Origin: Pelethousia sp002409725
GTDB taxonomy: Bacteria > Bacillota > Clostridia > Christensenellales > CAG-138
NCBI GenBank assembly: GCA_937915455.1
Contig: CALDNN010000225.1
Location: 4,630-68,629 of the forward strand
Direction: 5' to 3'
Length of the DNA stretch: 64,000 nt
Shown here: positions 30,243-39,162 of the stretch, in pieces
How the letters are laid out: each line of letters starts with the position of its first letter
Position numbering within the stretch: the first letter of the stretch is position 1
Made by a program: the position numbers and the translations under genes
The notes under the pieces: generated by a model
Told to the model about the DNA's origin: nothing
The model's database searches: none
What the model saw: the letters and a program-made list of their open reading frames with translations, nothing else

Positions 30243-30401
30243 GTTCTCTGCATAGTCCCTTAGGCCCGAATAGCTGTTGACGCTGTCCGCCCTGGTGCTG
30301 ATCTGCTCACGCACATAATCCGGCAAAGAATCGAAGTACTTCTTAGCCAGCGGGTCTTGCCGGAGCAGGGCGTGCATGCTTTTGTATTTTGCTTCCAGCA
30401 T
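30222..30401 (-). CDS. Conserved small protein of unknown function (59 residues)
   Basis: ATG at 30,401 with GGAGGTGA 5-12 bases upstream. The sequence (MLEAKYKSMHALLRQDPLAK, FDSLPDYVREQI, a Ser/Asn-rich turn, then GLRDYAENLLRGDD) has the look of a short helical clostridial protein that I recognise as recurrent in these genomes, without a known role. Monocistronic, with its own terminator. Confidence 0.8.
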   Translation of the reverse strand: MLEAKYKSMHALLRQDPLAKKYFDSLPDYVREQISTRADSVNSYSGLRDYAENLLRGDD

Positions 30402-30428
30402 AAGCTCACCTCCTACCATAGTTTGCGC

Positions 30429-30464
30429 AAAAAGGCTCCCGCGAATGCATTCGAGGCCTTTTTT
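30429..30464. terminator. Bidirectional hairpin with terminal A/T runs
   Basis: AAAAAGGC (30,429-30,436) pairs with GCCTTTTT (30,456-30,463) around an inner palindrome CGAATGCATTCG (30,442-30,453). It lies upstream of the small gene on the minus strand. The rest of 30,402-30,590 shows nothing else. Confidence 0.6.
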
Positions 30465-30584
30465 CGGTGAGCGTTGTTGCCCACGCTATTCAGCGGCCTG
30501 TGCACGAAATCCCAGGGCGAAAAACAGTCTACCGGAGTGTTTTCTAATCCACCCTTTAAGTCAATTCAAATATAGCAACCCAAA

Positions 30585-30618
30585 CAAAAAAGCAACACCT
30601 TGATGGATGTTGCGTTTT
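30585..30618. terminator. Terminator of tRNA-Val
   Basis: GCAACA (30,592-30,597) with TGTTGC (30,608-30,613). T-runs on both sides; on the minus strand it immediately follows the tRNA. Confidence 0.7.
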
Positions 30619-30622
30619 TCGG

Positions 30623-30700
30623 TGGTGGGGATGGAGGGACTCGAACCCCCGACCTCTTCGATGTGAGCGAAGCGCTCTAACCGGCTGAGACTACATCCCC
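30623..30700 (-). tRNA. tRNA-Val (anticodon CAC)
   Basis: Cloverleaf on the minus strand: acceptor GGGGATG/CATCCCC, anticodon stem CTTCG/CGAAG around loop CTCACAT (anticodon CAC, valine), T-arm GGGGGTTCGAGTCCC-like, and encoded ACCA end. A terminator hairpin follows at 30,585-30,618. Confidence 0.95.
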
Positions 30701-30777
30701 GAACGCATATGATTATAAAGCATGGGAGGCATTTTGGCAAGAGGGGATTTTATCAGCGGCGCACAGGGACGGGCGCG

Positions 30778-30993
30778 TCAGAAGGTAACGCCGAAGATTT
30801 TGCCCAAGAGCAGCAGGGCCAAAGCGCCCAGCACGGAAAAACCCAGGGCTGTGCCCAGGCCCCGGAAAATGCCCGATATGAAGCTGTTCCAAAGTAGGCG
30901 GCGGGTATTGGTGAGCACCTGCGCCAATTCGCGGATGCGGCTTTGCTCAAGCGCGTCTACCAGGTCTGCCGTCAATTTTTCCCAATCCGTCAT
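30778..30993 (-). CDS. DUF5665 domain protein
   Basis: 71 residues: an amphipathic start (MTDWEKLTADLVDALEQSRI) and a C-terminal hydrophobic helix with the family pattern WNSFISGIFRGLGTALGFSV followed by LGALALLLLGKI. Small membrane protein widely found in Firmicutes; function unknown. Divergent from pdp. Confidence 0.85.
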   Translation of the reverse strand: MTDWEKLTADLVDALEQSRIRELAQVLTNTRRLLWNSFISGIFRGLGTALGFSVLGALALLLLGKIFGVTF

Positions 30994-31049
30994 GATAAAA
31001 AGTGTTCCCCGCGGGGCGCACGGCCATACGGGGCGGGCGGCGCTGTGTG

Positions 31050-31078
31050 TTGAAAGCGTCTAGGGAATATGTTAAAAT
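31050..31078 (+). promoter_or_regulatory. Sigma-A promoter of pdp
   Basis: TTGAAA (31,050-31,055), 17-base spacer, TAAAAT (31,073-31,078). Confidence 0.6.
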
Positions 31079-31158
31079 GATATTCAGTGAATAGTCTGTG
31101 GATGCGCCCGGTTGTGGCGCATTTCGCACTGCATATCACAGAGCTGGAGGGATTGGCT

Positions 31159-32472
31159 ATGCGCATGGTAGATTTGATACTGAAAAAACGCGCCGGCGGG
31201 GCGCATACCAAAGAGGAACTGGCCTATATTATGAAAGGGCTGGTCGATAAATCCATACCGGATTACCAAATATCCGCCTGGATGATGGCCATTTGCTTTC
31301 AGGGTATGGGTGAAGCGGAAACCGCCTACCTCACCGAGGCCATGTGGCATTCGGGCGAGGTGGTGGATCTTTCCGATTTGCCCGGCGTCAAGCTCGATAA
31401 GCACTCCACCGGCGGGGTGGGGGATACAACCACCTTGGTGATCGCGCCCTTGGTGGCCGCCTGCGGCGGCACCGTGGCCAAGATGAGCGGCCGGGGTTTG
31501 GGCCACACGGGGGGCACACTAGATAAGCTTGAATCCATCCCCGGCGTATCGATCAATGTGGATATCGATTCCTTCAAGCGCATCGTGCGGCAGATCGGCC
31601 TGTGCGTGATCGGCCAAACCGGCGATTTGGTGCCCGCGGATAAAACGATGTACGCCCTTAGGGATGTGACGGGCACGGTGGAGAGCATCCCCCTCATCGC
31701 CTCTAGCGTGATGAGCAAAAAGCTGGCCGCAGGCACGGATGCCATCGTGCTGGATGTGAAGATGGGAAGCGGCGCGTTCATGCAGACCCTGGACGAGGCC
31801 CGGGAATTGGCAAAAACCATGGTGCGCATCGGCGAGCACGTAGGCCGCAAAACCGTGGCTGTGATCACGGATATGGATCAGCCCCTGGGCTTGGCCGTGG
31901 GTAACGCGCTGGAGGTGCGGGAGGCCGTGGAGCTGCTTCGCGGCAAGATCCCCGAAACCGACCCGCTGTATGAGGTCTGCATGCTGCTCGCTTCCCATAT
32001 GCTGATATTGGGCGGATTGGCCGCCAATGAGCAAGAGGCCGGAGCCAAGCTGCGTGTGGCGCTTGAGAGCGGCGCGGGCCTAAAAAAGCTTGAGGCCATG
32101 CTTGTCTCCCTGGGCGCAGCGCCGGGCTGCCTGGATGATATGGACGCCCTGTGCAAAACCAGGCGGCAAGCGCCCGTGCTTCTGGCGGAAGCAGGCTATA
32201 TTGAGGCCATGGAGGCCAATCGCATCGGCTCAGCCGCGCAGATTCTTGGCGCGGGCCGGGCCAAGAAAACGGACAGCATCGACCCGGCCGTGGGCCTGGT
32301 GATGCATAAGCGCCAGGGGGATTACGTAGCCAAGGATGAACCGCTGGCCACCCTTTATGTGAACGACGAGACCCGCTTGGAGGAAGCCGCGGCCCTGCTG
32401 CGGGGGGCCGTGCGCCTCTCCCCGGAGCAGCCCGCCCGCGCGCCCATGGTGCACGACGTGATCCGGGCCTAG
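31159..32472 (+). CDS. pdp: Pyrimidine-nucleoside phosphorylase
   Basis: 437 residues (family about 433). It splits thymidine, uridine or deoxyuridine with phosphate for pyrimidine salvage. Visible: N-terminal helical domain MRMVDLILKKR...DYQISAWMMAI, the family signature VKLDKHSTGGVGDTTTL with the phosphate site KMSGRGLGHTGGTLDKLES, and VLDVKMGSGAFM. The start at 31,159 follows GGAGGG by 7 bases; the ATG at 31,087 would add 24 residues not typical of the family. Its own promoter lies at 31,050. Confidence 0.95.
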   Translation: MRMVDLILKKRAGGAHTKEELAYIMKGLVDKSIPDYQISAWMMAICFQGMGEAETAYLTEAMWHSGEVVDLSDLPGVKLDKHSTGGVGDTTTLVIAPLVAACGGTVAKMSGRGLGHTGGTLDKLESIPGVSINVDIDSFKRIVRQIGLCVIGQTGDLVPADKTMYALRDVTGTVESIPLIASSVMSKKLAAGTDAIVLDVKMGSGAFMQTLDEARELAKTMVRIGEHVGRKTVAVITDMDQPLGLAVGNALEVREAVELLRGKIPETDPLYEVCMLLASHMLILGGLAANEQEAGAKLRVALESGAGLKKLEAMLVSLGAAPGCLDDMDALCKTRRQAPVLLAEAGYIEAMEANRIGSAAQILGAGRAKKTDSIDPAVGLVMHKRQGDYVAKDEPLATLYVNDETRLEEAAALLRGAVRLSPEQPARAPMVHDVIRA

Positions 32473-32521
32473 CGCCTTGACGCGGCGATCTTACGACCTT
32501 ATTGTATAGGAGGATATTAAT

Positions 32522-33157
32522 TTGAGCAGTTCTTTCCTTCCCATGTTCTGGACGATTTATGGTATCGTCATGGGCTTTATGCTTCTGCTGGGCATTGGCT
32601 TTTACGTGCTTTCCTCCCTGGGCTTCTATGCCATGGCCAAGCGCCGGGGCATCCCCCACCCGGGCCTGGCATGGCTACCCATCGGCGGCCAGGCATGGAT
32701 CATAGGCAGTTTGGCGGATCAATACGCCTATCTGGCCGAGGGCAAAACCAAGCGCCAGCGCGGTCTGCTCCTGGGGCTGGATATCGGCACGTCCGCCGTG
32801 TCTTTATGCTTTCTCGTGCTGCTCATCGTGGCCATTATCAAGGGCCTCACGCCTGAGCTGATGTATGATGAGTTAGCCTTCGCGCCCTTTATCATGGGTT
32901 TTCTGGTGCTGTATTTCCTGCTGCTGGCCATGGCTATCGTTTACGCGGTGTTCTATTATATCGCCCTTTATAAGGTGTATAAATCCTGTACCCCGAAGAA
33001 CGCCACGCTTTATCTGGTGCTTTCCATTGTGGTGAGTGTGACGCAGCCTTTCTTCGTCTTCTTCAGCCGCAATAAAGACGAGGGTATGCCGTCCCCGCAG
33101 CCTCCTACCGGCGAGGAACCCACGCAGATTACCGCTCCGGACCCGGCGGCGCAATAA
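32522..33157 (+). CDS. Multi-pass membrane protein of unknown function
   Basis: 211 residues from TTG with AGGAGG 8 bases upstream. Four membrane helices (about 10-35, 79-103, 115-145, 158-178), a conserved-looking PGLAWLPIGGQAWIIGSLADQY loop and a Pro-rich cytoplasmic tail ending GEEPTQITAPDP. Uncharacterised relatives with the same LYKVYKSC/QPFFVFFSRNKD end occur in Clostridia. Role unknown. It follows pdp by 49 bp and may share its transcript. Confidence 0.8.
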   Translation: MSSSFLPMFWTIYGIVMGFMLLLGIGFYVLSSLGFYAMAKRRGIPHPGLAWLPIGGQAWIIGSLADQYAYLAEGKTKRQRGLLLGLDIGTSAVSLCFLVLLIVAIIKGLTPELMYDELAFAPFIMGFLVLYFLLLAMAIVYAVFYYIALYKVYKSCTPKNATLYLVLSIVVSVTQPFFVFFSRNKDEGMPSPQPPTGEEPTQITAPDPAAQ

Positions 33158-33180
33158 GCTAAATCTCGGCAGCTTGCCGC

Positions 33181-33228
33181 AAATCGTTTACGAACCGTTA
33201 AATTGCAATTTAACGGTTCGTGTGATTT
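33181..33228. repeat. Perfect 30-bp palindrome
   Basis: CGAACCGTTAAATT (33,191-33,204) is followed, after GC, by its exact reverse complement (33,207-33,220). The flanks AAATC (33,181) and GATTT (33,224) extend it imperfectly. It is AT-rich in the middle and lacks a T-run, so it is not a usual terminator. It lies 46 bp upstream of polA. Confidence 0.7.
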
Positions 33229-33266
33229 AATAAGAAGAACAATATGCAAACAGCGAGGTACGCGCT

Positions 33267-35831
33267 TTGGAACAGCTAATCGCCATCGATGGCAACAGCC
33301 TTATGCACAGGGCCTATTACGCCCTGCCTTCTATGGCCACCAAGAACGGCACCCCCACGGGGGCCATCTATGGTTTTTTGAGCATGCTGTTAAAGCTCGT
33401 GGAACGGCAGCCCGCCTACCTGCTGGTAGCCTTCGATATGCACGGCCCCACCTTCCGCCACGAATTCTATGGGGAATACAAGGCGGGACGCAAGGTTACG
33501 CCGGAGGATTTGCGGCCCCAGTTCCCCTTGCTCAAGGAGGTGCTCTCGGCCATGGGCATCGCCGTGTGCGAATGCGAGCGCTTCGAGGCGGATGATATAC
33601 TGGGCACGGCTTCCCGCATGGCGGAGCGGGCCGGTGTGGAAGCACTCCTGGTCACGGGTGACCGGGATGCTTTGCAGCTCATCACCCCCCGCACCCACGT
33701 GCTGATGACCAAGAAAGGCATTTCCGAGACCGTGGAATACGACGAGGCGGTTTTGCTAGAAACCTACGGCCTCACGCCGGAGCGTATGCCCGATTTGAAG
33801 GGCTTGATGGGCGACGGATCGGATAACATCCCCGGCATCCCCGGCGTAGGGGAAAAGACGGCCCTTAAATTACTGGGAAAATACGGCACCATGGAGAATG
33901 CCCTGGCCCGCGCGGCCGAGGAAAAGGGGGCTTTAAAGGCCAAGCTGGAAGGCGGCGGGGACTCCGCCCGGCTCAGCTACAAGCTGGGCCTGATCGATAC
34001 GCAGGCTCCCATAGATGCAAACCTTGAAGACTGGGCCTTTCGGCCTGCCACCCTGCTGGACGCGCTGCCCCTGCTGCATAAACTGGAGCTGCGTTCGCTG
34101 GCGGGCCGTGTGGCAGACCGTGGCGGGCAAGCGCCCGCCGCCGCCACCTCGACCGTACCGGCGCGCGAGACGCGACGCATCGAGGATGAAGCGGGCGTAG
34201 CCGCCCTGTGCGAAGAACTGAATAATGCCAAACGCCTGGCCATCGTAGTGGGCGAGGGGCTGGCGCTGGCCATGGACGGGGCCACGCAATTCGAGATCTC
34301 CCTCGCGGGTGGAACCCTGCTGACCCCGGGGCTGGAGCCGGCGCGGGTTCTGGCGTTGCTCAAACCCATTTTGGAGGACGCGGCTATAGAAAAGGCCATG
34401 TTCGACGCGAAGGCCCTGCAACATATGCTAGATGCTTACGGCGTACGCCTCGCGGGCGTGAAGTGGGACGCCATGATCCAGGATTACCTGCTGCACGCCA
34501 TCCACCCCGCGGATTCGCTCAAGACCCTCTGTGCGGAACAGGGGGTGGAGCCAGGGGCCGCGGCCCTCTGGTCGCTCTGCGTGAAAATGCAGGCGGAAAT
34601 GGAAGAGAAGGGGCTTTGGAGCCTCTATGAAACCGTGGAGCTACCCCTCGTGTGGGTGCTATACGATATGGAGCACGAGGGCTTCCGCATGGATGCCGAG
34701 GTTCTCAAGAATTTGAGCGCCGCCTTTGGCGAGCGCATCGGGTGGGCCGAGGAAGGCATTCACGAGCTGGCTGGGGAGAAATTCAACATCCTTTCCCCCA
34801 AGCAACTTGGCACAATCCTCTTTGAAAAGCTGGGCCTGCCGGCCCAGAAAAAGACCAAGACCGGCTATTCCACGGACGCGGCCGTACTGGAAGCCCTGGA
34901 AGACAAGCACCCTATCGTGCCCCTGGTTACGGAATACCGCTTTCTATCCAAGCTCAAAAGCACCTTTGTAGACGGCCTGCTGGGACTGATGCAGCCGGAT
35001 GGCCGGGTACACACCAGCTTTAACCAAAATGTGGCCGCCACGGGCCGCATATCCAGCACAGAGCCTAATTTGCAGAATATCCCCGTACGCACGGAGCTGG
35101 GGCGGGAGATCCGCCGGGCCTTTGTAGCCAGCCCGGGCAAGGTGCTGGTAGGCGCGGATTATTCCCAGATCGAGCTACGCCTCCTGGCACACATGAGCGG
35201 GGATGAAGCCATGGTGAAAGCTTTCCGAAGCGGCGCGGACATCCACGCTATCACCGCCTCGGAAGTGTTCGGCATTGCGCCCGAGAGCCTCACGCCTGCC
35301 CAGCGTAGCGCGGCCAAGGCAGTGAATTTCGGCATCGTTTACGGCATCAGCGAATTCGGCCTGGCCCGCAACATCGGCGTTTCCCGCAAGGAGGCGGGGG
35401 ATTACATCGCCGGCTATTTCCGGCGCTACCCGGGCGTGAAAGCTTATCTCGACAAGTGCGTGGAGGAAGGCAAGGCCAAGGGCTACGCTTCCACCCTAAT
35501 GGGCCGCAGGCGGGAATTGCCCGAGCTTAGTTCCTCCAATTTCAACACCCGCAGCTTTGGCGAACGGGTGGCCATGAACATGCCCATCCAGGGCACGGCC
35601 GCGGATATCATCAAGCTGGCCATGGTGCGGGTGCAGCAGGCCCTCTCCGAGCGGGGGCTCAAGGCCAAGCTGATTTTGCAGATACACGACGAACTCATTT
35701 TGGATACGCCCCTTGATGAAGTCGAGCCGGTTAAACGCCTGCTCTGCGCCTGCATGGAGGGTTCGATGGCGCTTTCCGTCCCCTTGGTTGCGGAGGTGCG
35801 GGAGGGCCATAGTTGGTATGACACGAAGTAG
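33267..35831 (+). CDS. polA: DNA polymerase I
   Basis: 854 residues from TTG (GAGG upstream). Residues 1-290 form the 5' nuclease (LIAIDGNSLMHRAYYA, DDILGTASR, GDRDALQLI, GDGSDNIPGIPGVGEKTA). The middle 3'-5' exonuclease region has lost its acidic motifs (AIVVGEG in place of FDTET), so no proofreading. The polymerase domain is intact: motif A DYSQIELR at 631-638, motif B KAVNFGIVYG, motif C QIHDELILD at 805-813. Functions in Okazaki-fragment processing and repair. coaE overlaps its end. Confidence 0.97.
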   Translation: MEQLIAIDGNSLMHRAYYALPSMATKNGTPTGAIYGFLSMLLKLVERQPAYLLVAFDMHGPTFRHEFYGEYKAGRKVTPEDLRPQFPLLKEVLSAMGIAVCECERFEADDILGTASRMAERAGVEALLVTGDRDALQLITPRTHVLMTKKGISETVEYDEAVLLETYGLTPERMPDLKGLMGDGSDNIPGIPGVGEKTALKLLGKYGTMENALARAAEEKGALKAKLEGGGDSARLSYKLGLIDTQAPIDANLEDWAFRPATLLDALPLLHKLELRSLAGRVADRGGQAPAAATSTVPARETRRIEDEAGVAALCEELNNAKRLAIVVGEGLALAMDGATQFEISLAGGTLLTPGLEPARVLALLKPILEDAAIEKAMFDAKALQHMLDAYGVRLAGVKWDAMIQDYLLHAIHPADSLKTLCAEQGVEPGAAALWSLCVKMQAEMEEKGLWSLYETVELPLVWVLYDMEHEGFRMDAEVLKNLSAAFGERIGWAEEGIHELAGEKFNILSPKQLGTILFEKLGLPAQKKTKTGYSTDAAVLEALEDKHPIVPLVTEYRFLSKLKSTFVDGLLGLMQPDGRVHTSFNQNVAATGRISSTEPNLQNIPVRTELGREIRRAFVASPGKVLVGADYSQIELRLLAHMSGDEAMVKAFRSGADIHAITASEVFGIAPESLTPAQRSAAKAVNFGIVYGISEFGLARNIGVSRKEAGDYIAGYFRRYPGVKAYLDKCVEEGKAKGYASTLMGRRRELPELSSSNFNTRSFGERVAMNMPIQGTAADIIKLAMVRVQQALSERGLKAKLILQIHDELILDTPLDEVEPVKRLLCACMEGSMALSVPLVAEVREGHSWYDTK

Positions 35832-36435
35832 CATGCCCGTGATCGGCCTCACCGGCTCCATGGCCGCGGGCAAATCCACCGTAGCGCGGCATTTGGCCAA
35901 GCTCGGGGCCTATGTGGCCGATGCGGATCAGGCGGCCCGGCGGGTCGTCCTGCCCGATACGGCGGGTTTACAGGCGCTGGTTGCGCGCTTTGGCCCGGGC
36001 ATATTGCGGCCTGATGGCGCGTTGGATCGGCCCGCCCTCTCTGCCATTGCCTTTGGCGATGCGGCTGCCCTGGCCGATCTCAACGCCATAACGCATCCGC
36101 GCATCCGCGCGGAAATGGAAGCCGAGCTGAGCAAGGCCCGTGCCCGGGGCATGCAAGCCGCCGTACTGGATGCGGCCCTTTTGCTCGAGGCCGGCTGGCA
36201 GGATCTATGTGATGAGGTGTGGCTGGTTACGGCTCCCGAGGAAGCGCGGCTTAACCGGGCTATGACGCGTGACGGACTAAGCCACGAGGCCGCCCAAGCT
36301 CGGATGGCCGCCCAGATGCCCGAGGAGGAAAAACGGGCGCTGGCGGATGTGATTTTAGAGAACGGCGGCTCTAAGGAGGCGCTTTTCGCCCAAACGGAGG
36401 CCGCCTATGCGCGCCTAGAGAAAGGAACGCGATGA
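35818..36435 (+). CDS. coaE: Dephospho-CoA kinase
   Basis: 205 residues; last step of coenzyme A synthesis. P-loop GLTGSMAAGKST at 10-21, then ADADQAARRVV, TEHPRI-like ITHPRIRAEME, and DAALLLEAGW. The start at 35,818 overlaps the polA stop by 14 bp and has GGAGGG 11 bases upstream; ATG 35,833 (MPVIGLTG) is the alternative. polA-coaE adjacency is common in Firmicutes. Its end overlaps the transglycosylase gene by ATGA. Confidence 0.93.
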   Translation: MTRSSMPVIGLTGSMAAGKSTVARHLAKLGAYVADADQAARRVVLPDTAGLQALVARFGPGILRPDGALDRPALSAIAFGDAAALADLNAITHPRIRAEMEAELSKARARGMQAAVLDAALLLEAGWQDLCDEVWLVTAPEEARLNRAMTRDGLSHEAAQARMAAQMPEEEKRALADVILENGGSKEALFAQTEAAYARLEKGTR

Positions 36436-36998
36436 AAAAGCTCGGTAAGGCGCTTCTGGTGGCCGCGATTTTGCTGGCCCTGGTACTGTGTGCCTTCTGG
36501 CTCAACGAATATATGGAAAAGCGCAAATACCGCCTGGATTACCCAGGCGAGATCATGGCTTCGAGCGCGGAATTCAGCCTCGATCCCTATTTGGTGGCGG
36601 CGGTTATCCATTGCGAAAGCGGCAACCGGCCTGCGGTTGCCTCTGCCAAGGGCGCGGTGGGCCTTATGCAGATCATGCCGGATACAGGCGGCTGGATCGC
36701 TGCTAAGCTGGGACTCGCTGATTTTACGGAGTCCATGCTCACGGATCCGGCCCTGAACATCCGCCTAGGCTGCTGGTACCTGCGCTACCTGCTGGATCGG
36801 TTTGGCGGCGTGCGCAACCATGCCCTGGCCGCTTATAACGCCGGGCCGGGCAACCTCGAAAAGTGGCTGGCGGACGAGGCCTACAGCCAGGATGGCCTAC
36901 TGACGAAGATCCCCTTTGCGGAGACCGGTAGCTATGTGAAAAGAGTGGAACAAGCCTATGAAAAATACAAAAAGCTATATCCGGACGAGCTTGGTTAG
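36432..36998 (+). CDS. Lytic transglycosylase (SLT domain)
   Basis: 188 residues. N-terminal membrane anchor (about 5-24), then the SLT domain: catalytic Glu62 in HCESGN, GLMQIMP at 77-83, and AAYNAGPGN later. It cleaves peptidoglycan outside the membrane. The organisation polA-coaE-slt with ATGA overlap is typical of Clostridia, where the gene is near coaE. The 3' end overlaps the start of the next lipoprotein gene by 41 bp. Confidence 0.93.
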   Translation: MKKLGKALLVAAILLALVLCAFWLNEYMEKRKYRLDYPGEIMASSAEFSLDPYLVAAVIHCESGNRPAVASAKGAVGLMQIMPDTGGWIAAKLGLADFTESMLTDPALNIRLGCWYLRYLLDRFGGVRNHALAAYNAGPGNLEKWLADEAYSQDGLLTKIPFAETGSYVKRVEQAYEKYKKLYPDELG

Positions 36999-38586
36999 GC
37001 GCGCCGCCGCGTTTTTATTGGCGCTGCTTTTCTGCCTGCTTTGCGCCTGCTCGGCGCAGACGGTGGAGAAGGAGGAGGAAGCAGCCCTGCTCACCACTCC
37101 CTCACCCGCTCCCGCGCCTCTAACGGGGGGCGAGATACGCCTGCCCATGCCCATCAACGCCGATATCACCGACCCCCTGCGCGTGAATACTGAGGAGATG
37201 CTCTCGCTCTTTTCGCTGATCTATGAGGGCCTCATCAGCGTCGGCAGCACGGGCAAGCTCACGGCGGAGCTGGCGGAAAGCTGGACCGGCGACGAGGCCG
37301 CCAAGGTATGGACCTTTACCCTGCGCAGCGGCGTCAAGTGGCATAGCGGCAGCGATTTTACGGCCTATGACGTAACGGCCACGTTCTCCCGCCTCAAGGA
37401 ATTGGGCGCGGACTCCTATTATGCCTATCAGGCGAAGAAGATCGAATCCATGCGGGCGGTGGACGACCGCACGCTGGAGGTGACCATGGCCCAGGCGGGC
37501 TATGCCTCGCTCTATGCCCTCGCCTTCCCCGTGATGCAGGGGGGCCAGGCCGCCGCCCTACCCGTGGGCACGGGCCCCTTCCTGCTGGAAAGCTGGACGG
37601 GCCAGGAGGCGCGCCTGATTGCCAACGGGAATTGGTGGAAGCAGCGGCCCTATCTCGACGCCATCGTCTTTGTGGAGCGCGACAGCAATGAAACGGCCCT
37701 GGCCTCCTACCAGGCCGGCCAGCTGGATATGGTGCCCAGCTCCAACACGGGCGTGGGCCGCTACCGTAGCGAATCCACCACGGTGCTCGATGTGATGACC
37801 CAAACGGCGGAGCTGCTGCTGATCAACAGCAACAACGCGCCCCTTCGGGATGCCAATGTACGCAAGGCCCTTTCCTACGCCTTGGATCGTGGCAAGATCA
37901 TCGCCAATATCTACATGAACCGTGCCCAGCCCTGCGATGTACCGGTCGCGCCGGATAGCTGGATTTACGAGAGTAAGAGCAAGGTATACGACTATAACCT
38001 CGCCAAGGCCCGCGAACTTTTGGCCGAGGCGGGCTGGGAGCAGGATGAAGAGAGCGGCCTGCTCATGCGCAACGGCCAGGGCTTTAGCGTGCGCCTGTTG
38101 GTGAATGAATCCTCCGAGACCACCCGCAAGGAGGCTGCAAACCTCATCGCCTCGCAGCTGATGGAGCTAGGCATGGAGGTGGAGCTGACCGCAGCGCCCC
38201 ACGCCTTGGGCCAGAGCGATAGCGAATATATGCAAAAGCTTAGCGCCGGAACATATGACCTCTGCCTCATCGGCGTGAACCTTGGCCGCGACGGCGACCT
38301 CACAGAGGTGATGGATCCGGCGGGCACGGCCCACTACGGCAACTATTCCGTGCCGGAGCTTACGGCCATGGCCAAGGATATCCTCATAGCTAAGGACGAA
38401 ACTGCCTACCGCGAGGCAGCCTCGGCATTTCAGGTGAAATTCGCGGAGGAACTGCCCTTCATCGTGCTTTACTTCCGCCTCAACAGCATCGTCTATTCGG
38501 CGGAGATCAAGGGTGTGAGCGAGGCGCGTGAGCCAGATATCATGTATACGGCGGATAAATGGTATATCAACCAGCGCCAGGATTGA
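36958..38586 (+). CDS. Peptide-type ABC transporter substrate-binding lipoprotein (SBP family 5)
   Basis: 542 residues. Signal peptide with lipobox LLCAC (Cys31 region), then an Opp/Dpp-type binding domain: GEIRLPMPINADITDPL, LAESWTGDEAAKVWTFTLRSGVKWHSG, AYDVTATFSRL, and LRDANVRKALSYALDRGKI. No permease or ATPase genes are nearby, so it is an orphan binding protein or uses a transporter elsewhere. The start overlaps the preceding gene by 41 bp; no strong ribosome-binding site is visible. Confidence 0.9.
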   Translation: MKNTKSYIRTSLVRRAAAFLLALLFCLLCACSAQTVEKEEEAALLTTPSPAPAPLTGGEIRLPMPINADITDPLRVNTEEMLSLFSLIYEGLISVGSTGKLTAELAESWTGDEAAKVWTFTLRSGVKWHSGSDFTAYDVTATFSRLKELGADSYYAYQAKKIESMRAVDDRTLEVTMAQAGYASLYALAFPVMQGGQAAALPVGTGPFLLESWTGQEARLIANGNWWKQRPYLDAIVFVERDSNETALASYQAGQLDMVPSSNTGVGRYRSESTTVLDVMTQTAELLLINSNNAPLRDANVRKALSYALDRGKIIANIYMNRAQPCDVPVAPDSWIYESKSKVYDYNLAKARELLAEAGWEQDEESGLLMRNGQGFSVRLLVNESSETTRKEAANLIASQLMELGMEVELTAAPHALGQSDSEYMQKLSAGTYDLCLIGVNLGRDGDLTEVMDPAGTAHYGNYSVPELTAMAKDILIAKDETAYREAASAFQVKFAEELPFIVLYFRLNSIVYSAEIKGVSEAREPDIMYTADKWYINQRQD

Positions 38587-38611
38587 CCGCAAGGCAACCT
38601 TTGGCTATACT
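38583..38611 (+). promoter_or_regulatory. Sigma-A promoter of lspA
   Basis: TTGACC (38,583-38,588), 17-base spacer, TATACT (38,606-38,611). The -35 box overlaps the preceding stop codon. Confidence 0.6.
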
Positions 38612-38640
38612 GGAACGGAAAGATTAGTAGGAGAATGTAC

Positions 38641-39162
38641 ATGCTCGTTATCATCATCGCCGCGGCCGTGGTGGCGCTGGATCAGGTTACTAAGCTGCTG
38701 GCCGCAAACTTGCTTACCGTCCTGCCCGCCAATACCTATGCCCTCTGGCCCGGGATTTTCCATCTTACGTATACGGAAAACCGCGGCGCTGCCTTTGGCA
38801 TGCTGCAAAACGCCCGCTGGTTCTTTATCATAACTACCGTGATCGCCTGCGGGATCATGATCTGGTTTCTCCATAAGGAGCGGGGCAAAATGCACCTTCT
38901 GATGCGGGTGACGCTTGCTCTCATCCTGGGCGGCGCGCTGGGGAATTTCATCGACCGCTTGTTCCTGGGCTATGTGCGGGATATGTTCTCCGCCGTAATC
39001 ATCAATTTTGCTATCTTCAACGTGGCCGACAGCGCCGTGAGCGTGGGCTGCGTGCTGCTTTTCATCGATCTGCTGTTCCTCAAGGGCAAACGGTATATGG
39101 CGGACCCGCCCAAGGGCGAGAAGGCGCTCCCCAAGGAGGGCGGGGCCGGGCCCGCAGAATGA
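38641..39162 (+). CDS. lspA: Lipoprotein signal peptidase (signal peptidase II)
   Basis: 173 residues, four membrane helices. Catalytic aspartates D105 (GNFIDRL) and D130 (FNVADSAV), with the conserved TENRGAAFG motif. It cleaves lipoprotein signal peptides such as those of MetQ. Start at 38,641 because TAGGAG is 7 bases upstream; the ATG at 38,635 would be only 1 base away. rluD follows with ATGA overlap. The C-terminal tail is hydrophilic, Pro/Lys/Gly-rich. Confidence 0.95.
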   Translation: MLVIIIAAAVVALDQVTKLLAANLLTVLPANTYALWPGIFHLTYTENRGAAFGMLQNARWFFIITTVIACGIMIWFLHKERGKMHLLMRVTLALILGGALGNFIDRLFLGYVRDMFSAVIINFAIFNVADSAVSVGCVLLFIDLLFLKGKRYMADPPKGEKALPKEGGAGPAE

